Shown here: piece after piece, positions 22,608-32,439 of the stretch | How the letters are laid out: each line of letters begins with the position of its first letter | Numbering within the stretch: position 1 is the stretch's first letter | Assembly (NCBI GenBank): GCA_905250025.1 | Contig: CAJNOJ010000199.1 | Span: forward strand, 124,001-188,000 | Source of the DNA: Adineta ricciae | Lineage: Eukaryota; Rotifera; Eurotatoria; Adinetida; Adinetidae | Direction: 5' to 3' | DNA length: 64,000 nucleotides | Program-made: the position numbers and the translations under genes | Notes under the pieces: generated by a model | What the model saw: only the letters and a program-made list of their open reading frames with translations | What the model was told of the DNA's origin: nothing | Databases searched by the model: none

Positions 22608-23662
22608 TTTCAAAATATGTTTGTGTAATATTTAACAACGGTTATCACAGTTCTTATCTAACCTCGTGTAGGTAACAACACAAGAAGAAAAAATGAAACT
22701 AGAACGAAAGCATCAACCAAGTTACCTGTTGTAGTAGTTAAGATAGTCAGATATCGAAAAAGGATCTACTGCGGCAAAGTTTCTATTGAAAAGTCATCAA
22801 ATTACAAAAAAATTGAACACGACTCGCTGATGTTCTATTTGAAGAAAATGTGATGGTATCTCTATCAACGAAAATTCCAGTCGATGTTTTTCACTCCGTC
22901 TTGATTGAAACAATCGAGTTTGACCAGTTCTTTGTCATCGTACATAATTAACTAATGATGCTCTTTAAAGTAGACCGTATATTCTTTGAAAATTGTGGCT
23001 AAAACCGAGAACGACAGTCAAGGATTCTTAATTTGTACTCAGAGATATCTCGAATAACTCCACGGAATTCAGGTCACAGGAACCAAACTGGTCAACATAT
23101 TTATGCAAATGTTCTACTAGTTCAGTATTAAATTGATTTGTTCCAAGTTTTTCTCCTAGATTTGTAATGGTTTGGTATAAATTCGTTCGAATACGTGAGC
23201 CAGTTTCTGACAGATTCTCTCGCTTTCCATTCGTTTTCGTGTTCGAGCACCCACGGAAAAATTTAAAAGCAGATACCACTGATCGGTGCAGACTTTTCAT
23301 GATGTTTGGGGATATATCGTTGAAGATCGGGATGAAATGTAAATTGATTGCAGTCTTTGAGGAGCATCGTCTTCCACAGATTCAAAAGACAGGTTTGATT
23401 TTATGTACTTAGAAAAACATGCTTATGAAAAATTGTAAAATTCCTTTTTATGCATACAGTTGAAAGAAAAGAAAACCGGTTTATAGAGGGTGTCAATGTG
23501 AATAAAGCAAATTCTCTCGTTCATTATATATCCACACCCATACCCACACCCTCGAATGCAAATACTGTCATACATGCCATCCTTACATTCATAGTAAGAA
23601 CTACACAAGCTCACAATCTTTATAGTATATAGTGTAATTGTTTGTTATTTTTCATAATGGAA
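22608..23662. other. Intergenic, nothing coding recognised (A)
   Basis: A minus-strand ORF at 23028-23300 has no recognisable domain, and in B the homologous stretch is interrupted by inserted sequence, so I do not call it. The 3' part contains a short telomere-like C-rich tract (23531-23553). Confidence 0.45.
23531..23553 (-). repeat. Short telomere-like tract (A)
   Basis: tccacacccatacccacacc followed by ctc: about four C-strand units of TGTGGG/TATGGG type. It lies about 110 nt beyond the stop codon of the F-box/UBC gene. Haplotype B has a shorter version (38960-38974) and lacks the next 100 nt or so. Confidence 0.5.
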
Positions 23663-25286
23663 TTAATAACGCGGTCGCCCATACGCTAACGTAGAATTCA
23701 ATGCCTTATCATAAAATTCTTGAGGATTATTTTTAAATTCATCAGCAAGCGCATGATTCAAAGATCGACTATAACTGGGAATTGTGTCAATAGTACGAGT
23801 GACAGCTTCAATCAGGGTCGCAAGAGTCACAGATGGTCCCCAGCTTTCGCCAGGCAATGAATGTTGAAAACAACAACACGAATACCCATCGTTGTCAATG
23901 TCTGGATGATAGATAGGGTCGCAGAAGACTGTTTTAGGACACTGGAAGGGATATGTTGATGAGAGTGTAATTTCGATTAGAAATGACGCATGACAGTACG
24001 GCTCAGTTTGTGGTAAGATTCGGCCTTGAATTACAATGGCGTCCTTTGCATGACGCCGCGTCGTTGCTGCTGTACCGTTGAAACGTGGAAGGGGCTCGCC
24101 ACAACGTAAAGAAAACCCTGGAAAACAATCGAGTATAAATTTGTTTTCAGCTTCTAGTTGTTCAATTTTCTTAAGTTCAACTTGTAGACGTCTTTGACGT
24201 AAGCCGCCAGTTTCTACAAAAAAAATGTCATTTGTATATAACATATAGTTTGAATCAAAACTGCTGTAAGCAGCCACCATCGAAACAGGTAGTTTTACCA
24301 CATAAATGACAAAAACATGTTCTCAGTTTCTACACTACTAGTTATTGTCTGAATTTACCCTCATCCTCAAAATTAAATACCGCCCTGCTTCATTTCTCAT
24401 ATAAGACAATTCTAAAGCAACAAAAGAAGCTTACTTTTTAACAGATTAATCAATGTAGAGCCAGCACCTGTGAATGATTTCAGATTGGGGCACAAAAGCA
24501 GAAGTTTTTGATGATCGTCAGCCGTTTTCATATTTAGATGCAGATGGCAAAGAGTAGGTGAGCCAGTCCAGGTTTCATTGTATTCAAAATCTCCGAGACG
24601 AACTGCTGTACATGTTCGAAGTTGAGGAAAACCATTTGAAAGTATTACTTGGAACAAATCATTTACTGTTCGTCCGTTACTCTGGTCAGGAGTATGAAAT
24701 ACTACATGTACAAACAAAATTAAGTGAAAGAGGATGACACACTAAAGAGAGGAAAGAGTTGTTCACTTTCCTGAGAACGTGAACGACGGTAGCTGACTCG
24801 AATTTCGATCCCTGTACACTTTATTCATATCGAACTTTCCGAGATTAAATGCTTTCGAAGTAAATATCTAACTGACAGATCATTTGTTTATGACTTATGT
24901 GACTCACCAGCATAAAGATGTAAAGTTTCCAGCTTGGGAAAGTGTTGCGGGCGAATATCGTTGAATTGAGCAAGTGTACCATATTTTAGTGTAAGCGAAC
25001 GTAGATTGATCAAAGAGGTGAAATCAACCGTTTTAGCATGAATAAGAACTAGGCGAACAATTGAGGCAGGAAAACAATGTAGATAGTTAATCGCATCGGT
25101 GTCATCATATTTCACCACATGACTCACAGTGATCATCGACTGAATGATTGAATTGATACGAGAGTTAAGATTAGAAAAGGTTTTACACAGCTCGGAAGAT
25201 GACAAGAAAGTAAAGATTTCAGCCAAAATTTCAACTGGTAAATGTTCCAGCGACATAGTAGATGTACTCTGATCACTCATGATCAT
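23663..25286 (-). CDS. Predicted F-box-LRR-E2 ubiquitin-conjugating fusion (haplotype A)
   Basis: Three exons: 25286-24908 (379 nt), 24701-24435 (267 nt) and 24213-23663 (551 nt). Junctions are phase 1 with donors gtgagtc and gtaagct and acceptors catgtag and tttgtag; the predicted product is about 399 residues. Exon 1 holds an F-box (SLEHLPVEILAEIFTFLSSS onward, residues 12-45) and the first leucine-rich segments. Exon 2 continues LRR-like sequence (LFQVILSNGFPQL, LHLNMKTADDHQKLLLLCPNL). Exon 3 is a UBC fold closest in style to UBE2L3: RRLQVELKKIEQLE helix, YPFQCPKTVFCDPIYHP, a candidate catalytic Cys at about residue 328 in DIDNDGYSC, then the C-terminal helices ending LAYGRPRY. The usual HPN is HPD in this allele. 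F-box proteins recruit substrates to SCF ligases and E2s carry activated ubiquitin, so the fusion would couple both. The alternative is a separate E2 gene starting near 24301; that extension differs between alleles more than the rest, which favours an intron. Confidence 0.6.
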
Positions 25287-26499
25287 GAAACTTGTAAAAT
25301 TGCGCGGCGTGTTCCGATTCTCCGTCTTTAAAAAGTGCTCTGATGCACAGTTATAAATTCTTCCCAACAGTGACTTATATGGGTTTTCTCTAAGCAGTAT
25401 TACATGATGTATAAAGATAAGAGATGTAATTTCTTTACAATTTATGACGATATTATTTGTTTCGAACAAAAACACATACACTGCTACAGAATTATATATG
25501 CATATGACTCATCGGAAAAATACCATGACATGTTCTCCCGCAAACAAGTAAAAGCACACGTGCAGACACAGAACCGAAAGAAAAATGGACGTATATACGG
25601 ATGATACATCAAAAATAATGCAGATGAAATAATTGGTACGAGTAAGTAAATATCTCATGTAAGGAGCTTCACGAAAGGATGAAATATTTTGTAATTGTCC
25701 AATAAAATGACGATAAAGAGAATGGTTGTGAATAAAGGAATTCTCTTCCTCATTATACATATACTCTTTCGCTTTCACATGAGAACGGAGAATGGGAAAA
25801 AGAATGATAAATGGGAGAAAGAGTGGGGAATATATGACTAGAAAAATCGCATCCGTAGGACACTAGACAGTCTCCTAGAAAATTCATCACAGAAAAACTT
25901 CGCTTCACTTAGAGAAAAATTTAATTTCAACGTCGCCTAGAAGCTGTATCACACGTATGTTTTATATTAAAGATAGACCCTTAGAAACCACATACTGCCA
26001 CGAGTGTTCTTTTGAAGAATAATTAAATTGGAAGTCTTAACAATCAAACTAATTGAAAATGAGTTAAGGAATATCACTGACTATTTTACACAACAAATTG
26101 ATCTTTATTAGTTCGATCTGTATTGACTTTGAAATCTCCAATCATATTTATTTTAGTCCATATATTTATCACTGGCAAAGAGTATGAATATAGTTACGAT
26201 TCCATACATAAGAAATGTTCCCTACGCAAATTTCCTCCTGTATGATCACATGGTCATTGTCAACGGCTTTAGAAAGCACCGTTGATGTTCAGATTAGCGA
26301 GGTTTTACTATCCATGACATTTCTTTTACTTCTGCTGTTAATGATAGAGAGAATATTCCGATCAATTTTCTTTTCTGTTCTGTACTGTTTCTAAATTGAA
26401 GAAGGATACCATTGCTGACGGAGAAACGAAATAAAAACATTCGAATAATCATTTTCATTCTCTGTTTTGATAGGTTTGAGCGACATTACGTTCGTTTGT
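25287..26499. promoter_or_regulatory. Divergent intergenic region between F-box/UBC and calpain genes (A)
   Basis: 1.2 kb between divergent starts at 25286 (-) and 26500 (+). It presumably contains both promoters and any 5' UTR exons. Minus-strand ORFs 25404-25604 and 25509-25778 are not frame-conserved in B. I see no defined site. Confidence 0.35.
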
Positions 26500-28868
26500 A
26501 TGGCGTTTGCTGTTCCTTCTTCGCCAGGCGTTGAATTATGGTCGTGCAAATTTTGCTCCTTTTTCAATACGGTTTCAATTTCTTCGATTTGTCATATGTG
26601 TCAAAAAGACAACGGCGTAACTGTAACGGAAAACAGCACGGTTTGGTCATGTTGTACAAACGATCGAAGTAATCAAACCAATCAAGTTCGTCAGATCCAG
26701 ATGTAGTTTTCAAGTATTGAGTTAATTTCTTTTAATCAAAATTTAGATTGTGTCTCACGATGAAATATCGGCGCCAGCCAAAGCAGAATTGCAGAGATTG
26801 ATATCCACCAATATTTCTTCACTGAGTGCCATAGAACGACAAAAACAAGATGAAATCGATGCGCAATGTAAGCTTATTGATATTATTCAATACTGTCAAG
26901 AGGTAATACCACTATTGATCAAATAATAAAATGTATTATTAATCCTTCTCTTCAGAACCGTATTCATTTCGTCGATGATCAATTTCTACCATCGAATCGT
27001 TCAATAGGTGCTGAACCACCGATTGCATCTGTTTCGCAATGGTTGCGAATTCGCGAAATATCATCAGACAATGATGATTCGAAGGAACCATGGACAGTTA
27101 TGTCAAATCCACACCCAAATGATATTGCACAAGGCTATTTAGGAGATTGCTGGCTTATGGCTGCACTAGCGCTTATTACTGAGCGACCAGATATACTTTC
27201 TCATGTTCTTCTTACACCAGTAATAAATGAAGAAGGTGTATACTTAGTGCGTATATGTCACAATGGACTGTGGAAAATAGTTCTGATTGATGACTGCTTC
27301 CCGTGCACCAAAAATAAGCGACTTGTATTTGCAAAGGTTAAAACATTATATCAATTGTAATTCTTTATCATTTTTGAGCTTTTAGGCTAGACACCGACAG
27401 CTTTTTGTTCCATTGATTGAGAAAGCATGCGCAAAAATATGGGGTTCTTACAACAAGCTGTCTGGTGGTTTCATGTATGAAGCATTACATCTCTTAACAG
27501 GTGCTCCTTCTGAGGAAATACAATTAAATGTGACAGCAAATGACGATAATGATAATAGAGACTTACTTTGGACCAAACTAGTTTCGGCATGTGAAGCCAA
27601 GTATGTTGATTAACTTTGCTTTTTCAACTCCTTTTCAATCAATGTTCATAGCCTTTTGATGGGCGCGTCAACGGGCAATACCGATCTACCTGACGAGGAA
27701 TATCAAAGCGCACACTTGAGCCGTAGTCATGTATTTTCAGTACTGGCATATCATGCTCTATCGTATACAGAACGTTTCCTTCTAATTCGAGATCCTCATG
27801 GTAGTTCAAAATATACGGATGATTTTATATGCCCAGACATACTTCAACAACTTCAGCAGATTAAAACTGCTGAAACAATGAATGGAACTTTTTGGATGTC
27901 CTGGCTGGTATTTCAAAGATTTTTTGGTTCATTGATTATATGCGCATATCGCGATAATCTCTTTGACGTACGATACGAAGGAAAATTCACTAGACATTCT
28001 GCTCAAACAGTGCAAGCATACTATTTTCATGTCGAAAAGTAAGATCATTGTCAAAACATCTGTTCGTCATTATCTGATTTATATACCCAGGTCAACAACA
28101 ATAACAATGGGCCTTTTTCATCAGCGCTCCGATCGAAAAAAATATAACTACCGACACACACAAGCGTTCGTACTTTGTGATATTTTAAACACTGAAATTG
28201 GTCAGCGAGAAACTGTTTTACGTAGTAGTCAAAGTGCCTATACTGAATGGACAGGAACATTATCATCAGGTGCTTACGTACTTATTCCATTTTCGACTTC
28301 CTACTGGCATCGAGAAACAAACAATGAGGAGGAGGAGGATGAAATTAACTACACAGTAGTGATTCATTCATCAGTTAAATTAGATATATTTATTACGGAG
28401 GAATCAGGGAAAGTATTGGCTGATTGTCTTATTGCTAATATCGTACAACATCATCGAATACTAAAGAAGGTAAAGATAGCGATGTGTTTCTTGCAAAGTT
28501 TTTTTTCTCTGTTTCAGAGTTCCAATTACGCCTTATATATTTCTGAAGAGCCTGGTGCCTATTTGATCCTGATTGTTGGCGAGAATACATCCACAGAGCA
28601 TGCACTTAATGTTGATATTGATGTATCTAAATCGTTAAATATTCGCCATTCTCGCAACACATCAATTACGCTTGATTCGATTCCATCACAGCATCGTCAA
28701 ATTCATCTTCTAGTCGATTATATCTATAAGAGTGGCGAAAAAACATGTTATCGATACACATATTTATGTACTCATAATGCAGCTGAACGACGACCAACAC
28801 AACCCAACATAAGTAGAGCAGATGATATACATGCTGCACGACCTATATACCATGGAAAGAAATCTTAG
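26500..28868 (+). CDS. Calpain-15/SOL-type protease with RanBP2 zinc finger (haplotype A)
   Basis: Seven exons: 26500-26685, 26747-26902, 26956-27336, 27386-27600, 27652-28038, 28091-28469 and 28518-28868. All junctions keep frame, giving about 684 residues. The N-terminus has a RanBP2-type zinc finger (WSCKFCSFFNTVSISSICHMC), followed by a second Trp/Cys segment that may be a degenerate finger. This layout is typical of small-optic-lobes/CAPN15. The calpain core shows the nucleophile in GYLGDCWLMAA (Cys about 179) and the His in SRSHVFSVLA (about 339). The third catalytic position reads IRDPHG where calpains have RNPWG, so Asn is replaced by Asp and Trp by His. The C-terminal 250 residues (from TITMGLFHQRS) resemble the calpain-15 C-terminal region but I cannot assign a domain firmly. 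The start at 26500 is the first ATG in frame; an upstream non-coding exon is likely because an acceptor (gatag) precedes it at 26474. Confidence 0.75.
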
Positions 28869-29335
28869 CCTTTGAAAAACCACAGCGCATATTCTCTTTG
28901 ACATCTATTTTTTATTCTTCTACGTAGATCGGATGATTTGAGTGTCTATAATTCAACAGTTTTCTCTTTGTGATGGATTTGTCCTTCCGCGTCACGCAAG
29001 GTCGAAGTAGAGAGAAACATTTTGTATCTATCTTTTTCGTTCCTCCTATGTTGGTATATTTCCATTGCATCCATTCTGTAATTTCGTGATATTAGCTAAA
29101 AAGCTTATCAAGCAGGGTAATTACAGCAAAATTTTTTATAATTGACGCGTTCGTATGTATTTAATGAGACCTTTTTTGCTTCTATCAACCGAATATTTTA
29201 AGAGTGAATCATGTGAAAATTTCGAAGTTCAAGAGAATGTGTCATTTTCTAATTACAAAACCATTTCAGTTTAGCGTCGATGTCGAAATGAAAATGAGAA
29301 ATTATGTATTAGTTTTTGAAGGTAGTTCATATCAA
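28869..29335. other. Convergent intergenic region (A)
   Basis: 467 nt between the 3' ends of the calpain (+) and the type II membrane protein (-). AT-rich, with no recognisable feature beyond presumed 3' UTRs. Confidence 0.4.
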
Positions 29336-30126
29336 TCAATTAGCATGATAAATGATTCTTTCCCAAGTTGTATCCGAATTCAAGCCAGTTGTCGTTCCAC
29401 ATCTGTATCCCCCGCTCCCACCATCCGTGTGCCAACATAAACGATAAGCGTCATTTGTTGATCCTGTATCACAACTGTTTCGTTCTACAGCATCGGAACC
29501 ATTTACAAAGCCCCATGAATATGAATCAGAATAATACCATCCAACACCATTGGCTATTTGAGTACAATTCTCTGTAGTACTACAATCATAAAGAACGTCA
29601 GCTCGATTACCCATTGCTGCTACAGTTAATTTCACAGTATTGACTTGCCGACATCCAAGTAGCAATTTGGTTTTGTTGCATGAAGATAATATTGTGGAAA
29701 GACTTGACTGATCCATGGTGTCTGCATACGTATTATTATAGCATAATGACCATCCACTTGGTAATGAATTTGGATCGAAATCTAGCTGGACTCCACTCTG
29801 AGTTAATGATACTAGAAATAGATAAGCACCGATATTATTAAAGTATGGAAATGTGAATTTCAGACCTGTAGCAATTGATATCGTCGTCGTCGTCGTCGTT
29901 GTTGTTGTTTTTTGTAGATCTAAATAAAATTGAAATTATCAAAATAACTATAAATTCATTAAAAACCTTGAATATATTGTGTAATTAGAGCACCAAGAGC
30001 AATTCCAGCACAAAGTGCACCGACAATAAATCCACATAAAATTGGCTTCCAACATCCTGCCCGAAATCGCTTCGAGATATCTTTGCCACTTTCTTCGTCG
30101 GTATTGAACTCACTTGTTTTACTCAT
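29336..30126 (-). CDS. Type II membrane protein of a rotifer-abundant Cys-rich family (haplotype A)
   Basis: Two exons, 30126-29967 and 29919-29336, joined in phase 1 (CAAG/gttttt ... tttag), giving about 248 residues. The N-terminus is polar and cytosolic (MSKTSEFNTDEESGKD), followed by a TM segment (ILCGFIVGALCAGIALGALI). An extracellular poly-Thr linker comes next, with eight Thr encoded by ACA/ACG repeats. The ectodomain has conserved strings GWSLCYNNTY, LSSCNKTKLLLGCRQ, LTVAAMGNRADVLYDCS, GVGWYYSDSYSWGF, RLCWHTDGGSGGYRCG and TTGLNSDTTWERIIYHA. I recognise the ectodomain as a repeatedly occurring bdelloid family of unknown function. Its regular Cys and Trp pattern suggests an extracellular binding domain. 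Confidence 0.75.
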
Positions 30127-31200
30127 TTAGATACAAAATAGGTCGATCGTTTGAAAGGTAGACCTATTTCTACTCGATAAGAATGAAAAATGAACTCAAA
30201 AGACGAAGAATACCTTTCAAGTATTCGAAAAATTGTAAAAGTAAGTTAGAATTTCTTTGTATTTGTAAAAACCCATAGGAATCAATAGAATGGAATCACA
30301 AGATTTGTTTTCAATATTGTAAGTAAAATAATTTCAAACTTATTTTTTTAAGCTCTTCATCTTTATAACATACAAATCAAACACAGGATCAAGATTGTAT
30401 GTATACCTTGAGAAATCAAACATGCTGCAAGTTCATGTTGAAGAAAAGAGATAATGAACTCGAGTGCCTTTCTCGAAATATCTTATTGAGATATTCATAT
30501 ATACCAATGGAGGAATAGAATAAGTAAACAAATGTTCTTGAAAACAACAGCTGCTAGGATTCATTTATTCGAGATTCATTCTGAGTTATTAGTGCACAAC
30601 ATTGAAAATAATATCACCCTAGGTGGTAATGATACCATCTCAAGTGTCAACTCTAGTGAGCTTTATAGCACATGAAAGCCGGTGAAAATGAAGTTTTTTC
30701 GACTTTTTTCAGCAAACTTTTGTTTCATACTCTACGAAATACTTCATTTCTCCATGACTTAACTAATACGATTAGTGAATGATGTGACAACCATTAGAGC
30801 TCTTTACCGCATGAAGCCGAGATGGATGCGAACACAGAAGAGTTTCAAAAAATTCCGTGTCTGATAAAACATCTTCAATGTGTGTTTTGAGTGCCGTTTC
30901 CAGGTAACGGTTGTTGTCCGCTTTGAACAAGATTTTTCTCAATTTCGTCTTTCATTATTATGATCCAATGTGTTCTGGCACATTAAGATTCAGCGACTTT
31001 TCAGGCCAGATATAATTGTTCCAAAATTTAACGTCGTTACCTTGAAACAAATACTAGATCTTACTCGCATTAATGCGTGACGCTTCATGAGGATCGGTAA
31101 CTTTTCTTCATTGTTGTAGAAGGTGAATACGTTCTTTGTCAAAATCACATCTCGAAAATATTCACCAGTTCGTACGGCTCGCCTTTGTCTCTGATCACAT
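30127..31200. other. Intergenic, nothing recognised (A)
   Basis: About 1.1 kb upstream of the type II membrane protein gene. It contains a partly palindromic stretch around 30617-30640 (tatcaccctaggtggtaatg) but no gene. It leads into transposon-derived sequence. Confidence 0.4.
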
Positions 31201-31517
31201 AGAGTAATCTCTTGCAAGTGAACATGATGAAAACTCTAATGCATGCTCGGCGGCTAACCATTTCTCGATACTTCTTGCTCTAATTCAATCATTTAGGTAA
31301 TTTGGTCTGCGGACGGCTCATGACGGAAGATATTTAGGTGTTTAAGCCCTTTAAGTTCCATCTTTTGGCGGCAGGTACACCTTGATGAGGCATGAGGAAC
31401 CTCAGGATGAGATATTGCATTTTCAAGATGCATACGAAAAGAGACTGAAATGAAAAAATGGCTGTTTTTAGAGAACTGCAGAGTATTCAGACGGATATCT
31501 GTTTTGATTTCATTCAT
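31200..31517 (-). pseudogene. Inverted transposase-like remnant (A)
   Basis: A minus-strand frame reads KMELKGLKHLNIFRHEPSAD, nearly matching GPKGLKHLNMFRREP on the plus strand at about 31788-31832. Two related fragments therefore face each other head to head. Downstream reading frames are broken. Assigned to the piggyBac-like remnant by this resemblance only. Confidence 0.4.
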
Positions 31518-31784
31518 TGCTTATGCAATGTGTTCGGGATTTAGAGTCACATCATAACTTCATAAAAAACGCTTCTTGCTATTTATCAGCCTATAAAATA
31601 ATCAGACCCTCAAACTTCTCGTCTAGTGTCGTTGTATGTTGACATACTATTGATCATCTTTTTCGTATTCTCTGCTAATATATGATCACACCTGCTCGAA
31701 TAGTACGACGTGTTCGTATCCTTTGTTTATATTTCCCGAGTTACTCCCTCTCTCTGTTCTTCTATCTGCCATGCTTGATTTGTG

Positions 31785-32229
31785 CGATGGGACCTAAAGG
31801 ACTTAAACACCTAAACATGTTCCGTCGTGAGCCAATGGTTAACAGCTCTTCAGTAGAATCTACTACTCATGAAGAAATGTTAGAATTTTTTGGAATTATC
31901 ATCGAAATGGGTTTGGTAGAAATGCTAAGAGTGGACTATTATTAAAGCAAAAGTAATTTATGTGGTTCCGAAGTTATTCAAAACACCACGTCAAGCGGCA
32001 AATTCGAATTACGTCTCAAATTTTATCATTTTTCGAACAATAAGAAAAAACATGAAGATGACGACAGATCGTTCAAGCCGAGATCACTTCTTGACGAAAC
32101 GATGGTATCATGAAAAGGTAGATTTCTCCTCAAATCATATATTTCTGGTAAATCTCATAAATACGGAGCGAAAATATACAAGGTGGCGAGTACAACAGGA
32201 TATAGTTGGAATCGTATGACTTACGTTGG
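31785..32229 (+). pseudogene. piggyBac-like transposase remnant (A)
   Basis: Two blocks fit the piggyBac transposase (DDE_Tnp_1_7) fold. The first, THEEMLEFFGIIIEMGLVEM, resembles the conserved 'e.l.flG.li.MGlv' region. The second, further on in another frame, is DETMVS, stop, KGRFLLKSYISGK, HKYGAKIYKVASTTGYSWNR, resembling the 'DE.mv.fKGR ... KP.KyGiK.y.l..s.tGY' region. An in-frame TGA and frameshifts show it is dead. B carries the same remnant with the same stop, so it predates the split of the two copies. Confidence 0.65.
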
Positions 32230-32439
32230 TAAGTATTGTGCACTTTCTTGAACACATAATTGCTGCAAACGTAACATATCTATAATTTTCTTCTACATGA
32301 TTCGCATAACAGTCGTTAAGCTTCATCATAGAAATAAGTTAGAAAAAAAAGAATGGGGCTCAGCAAGATTCCGGTTTTATTTATTTTCAATAAATTCAAA
32401 CTAAAAGTCGATATATTTGCTTGCATTTGTTTTCTTCGT

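Noticed and set aside
23028-23300. A 90-codon minus-strand ORF downstream of the transporter start
   Set aside because: The homologous B sequence is interrupted by inserted DNA and stops; no domain seen.
25509-25778. An 89-codon minus-strand ORF upstream of the F-box exon
   Set aside because: The B counterpart has a different frame after an indel, so it is not conserved as protein.
30617-30640. The near-palindrome tatcaccctaggtggtaatg as a piggyBac terminal repeat
   Set aside because: There is no TTAA at the edge and no matching opposite end near the transposase remnants.
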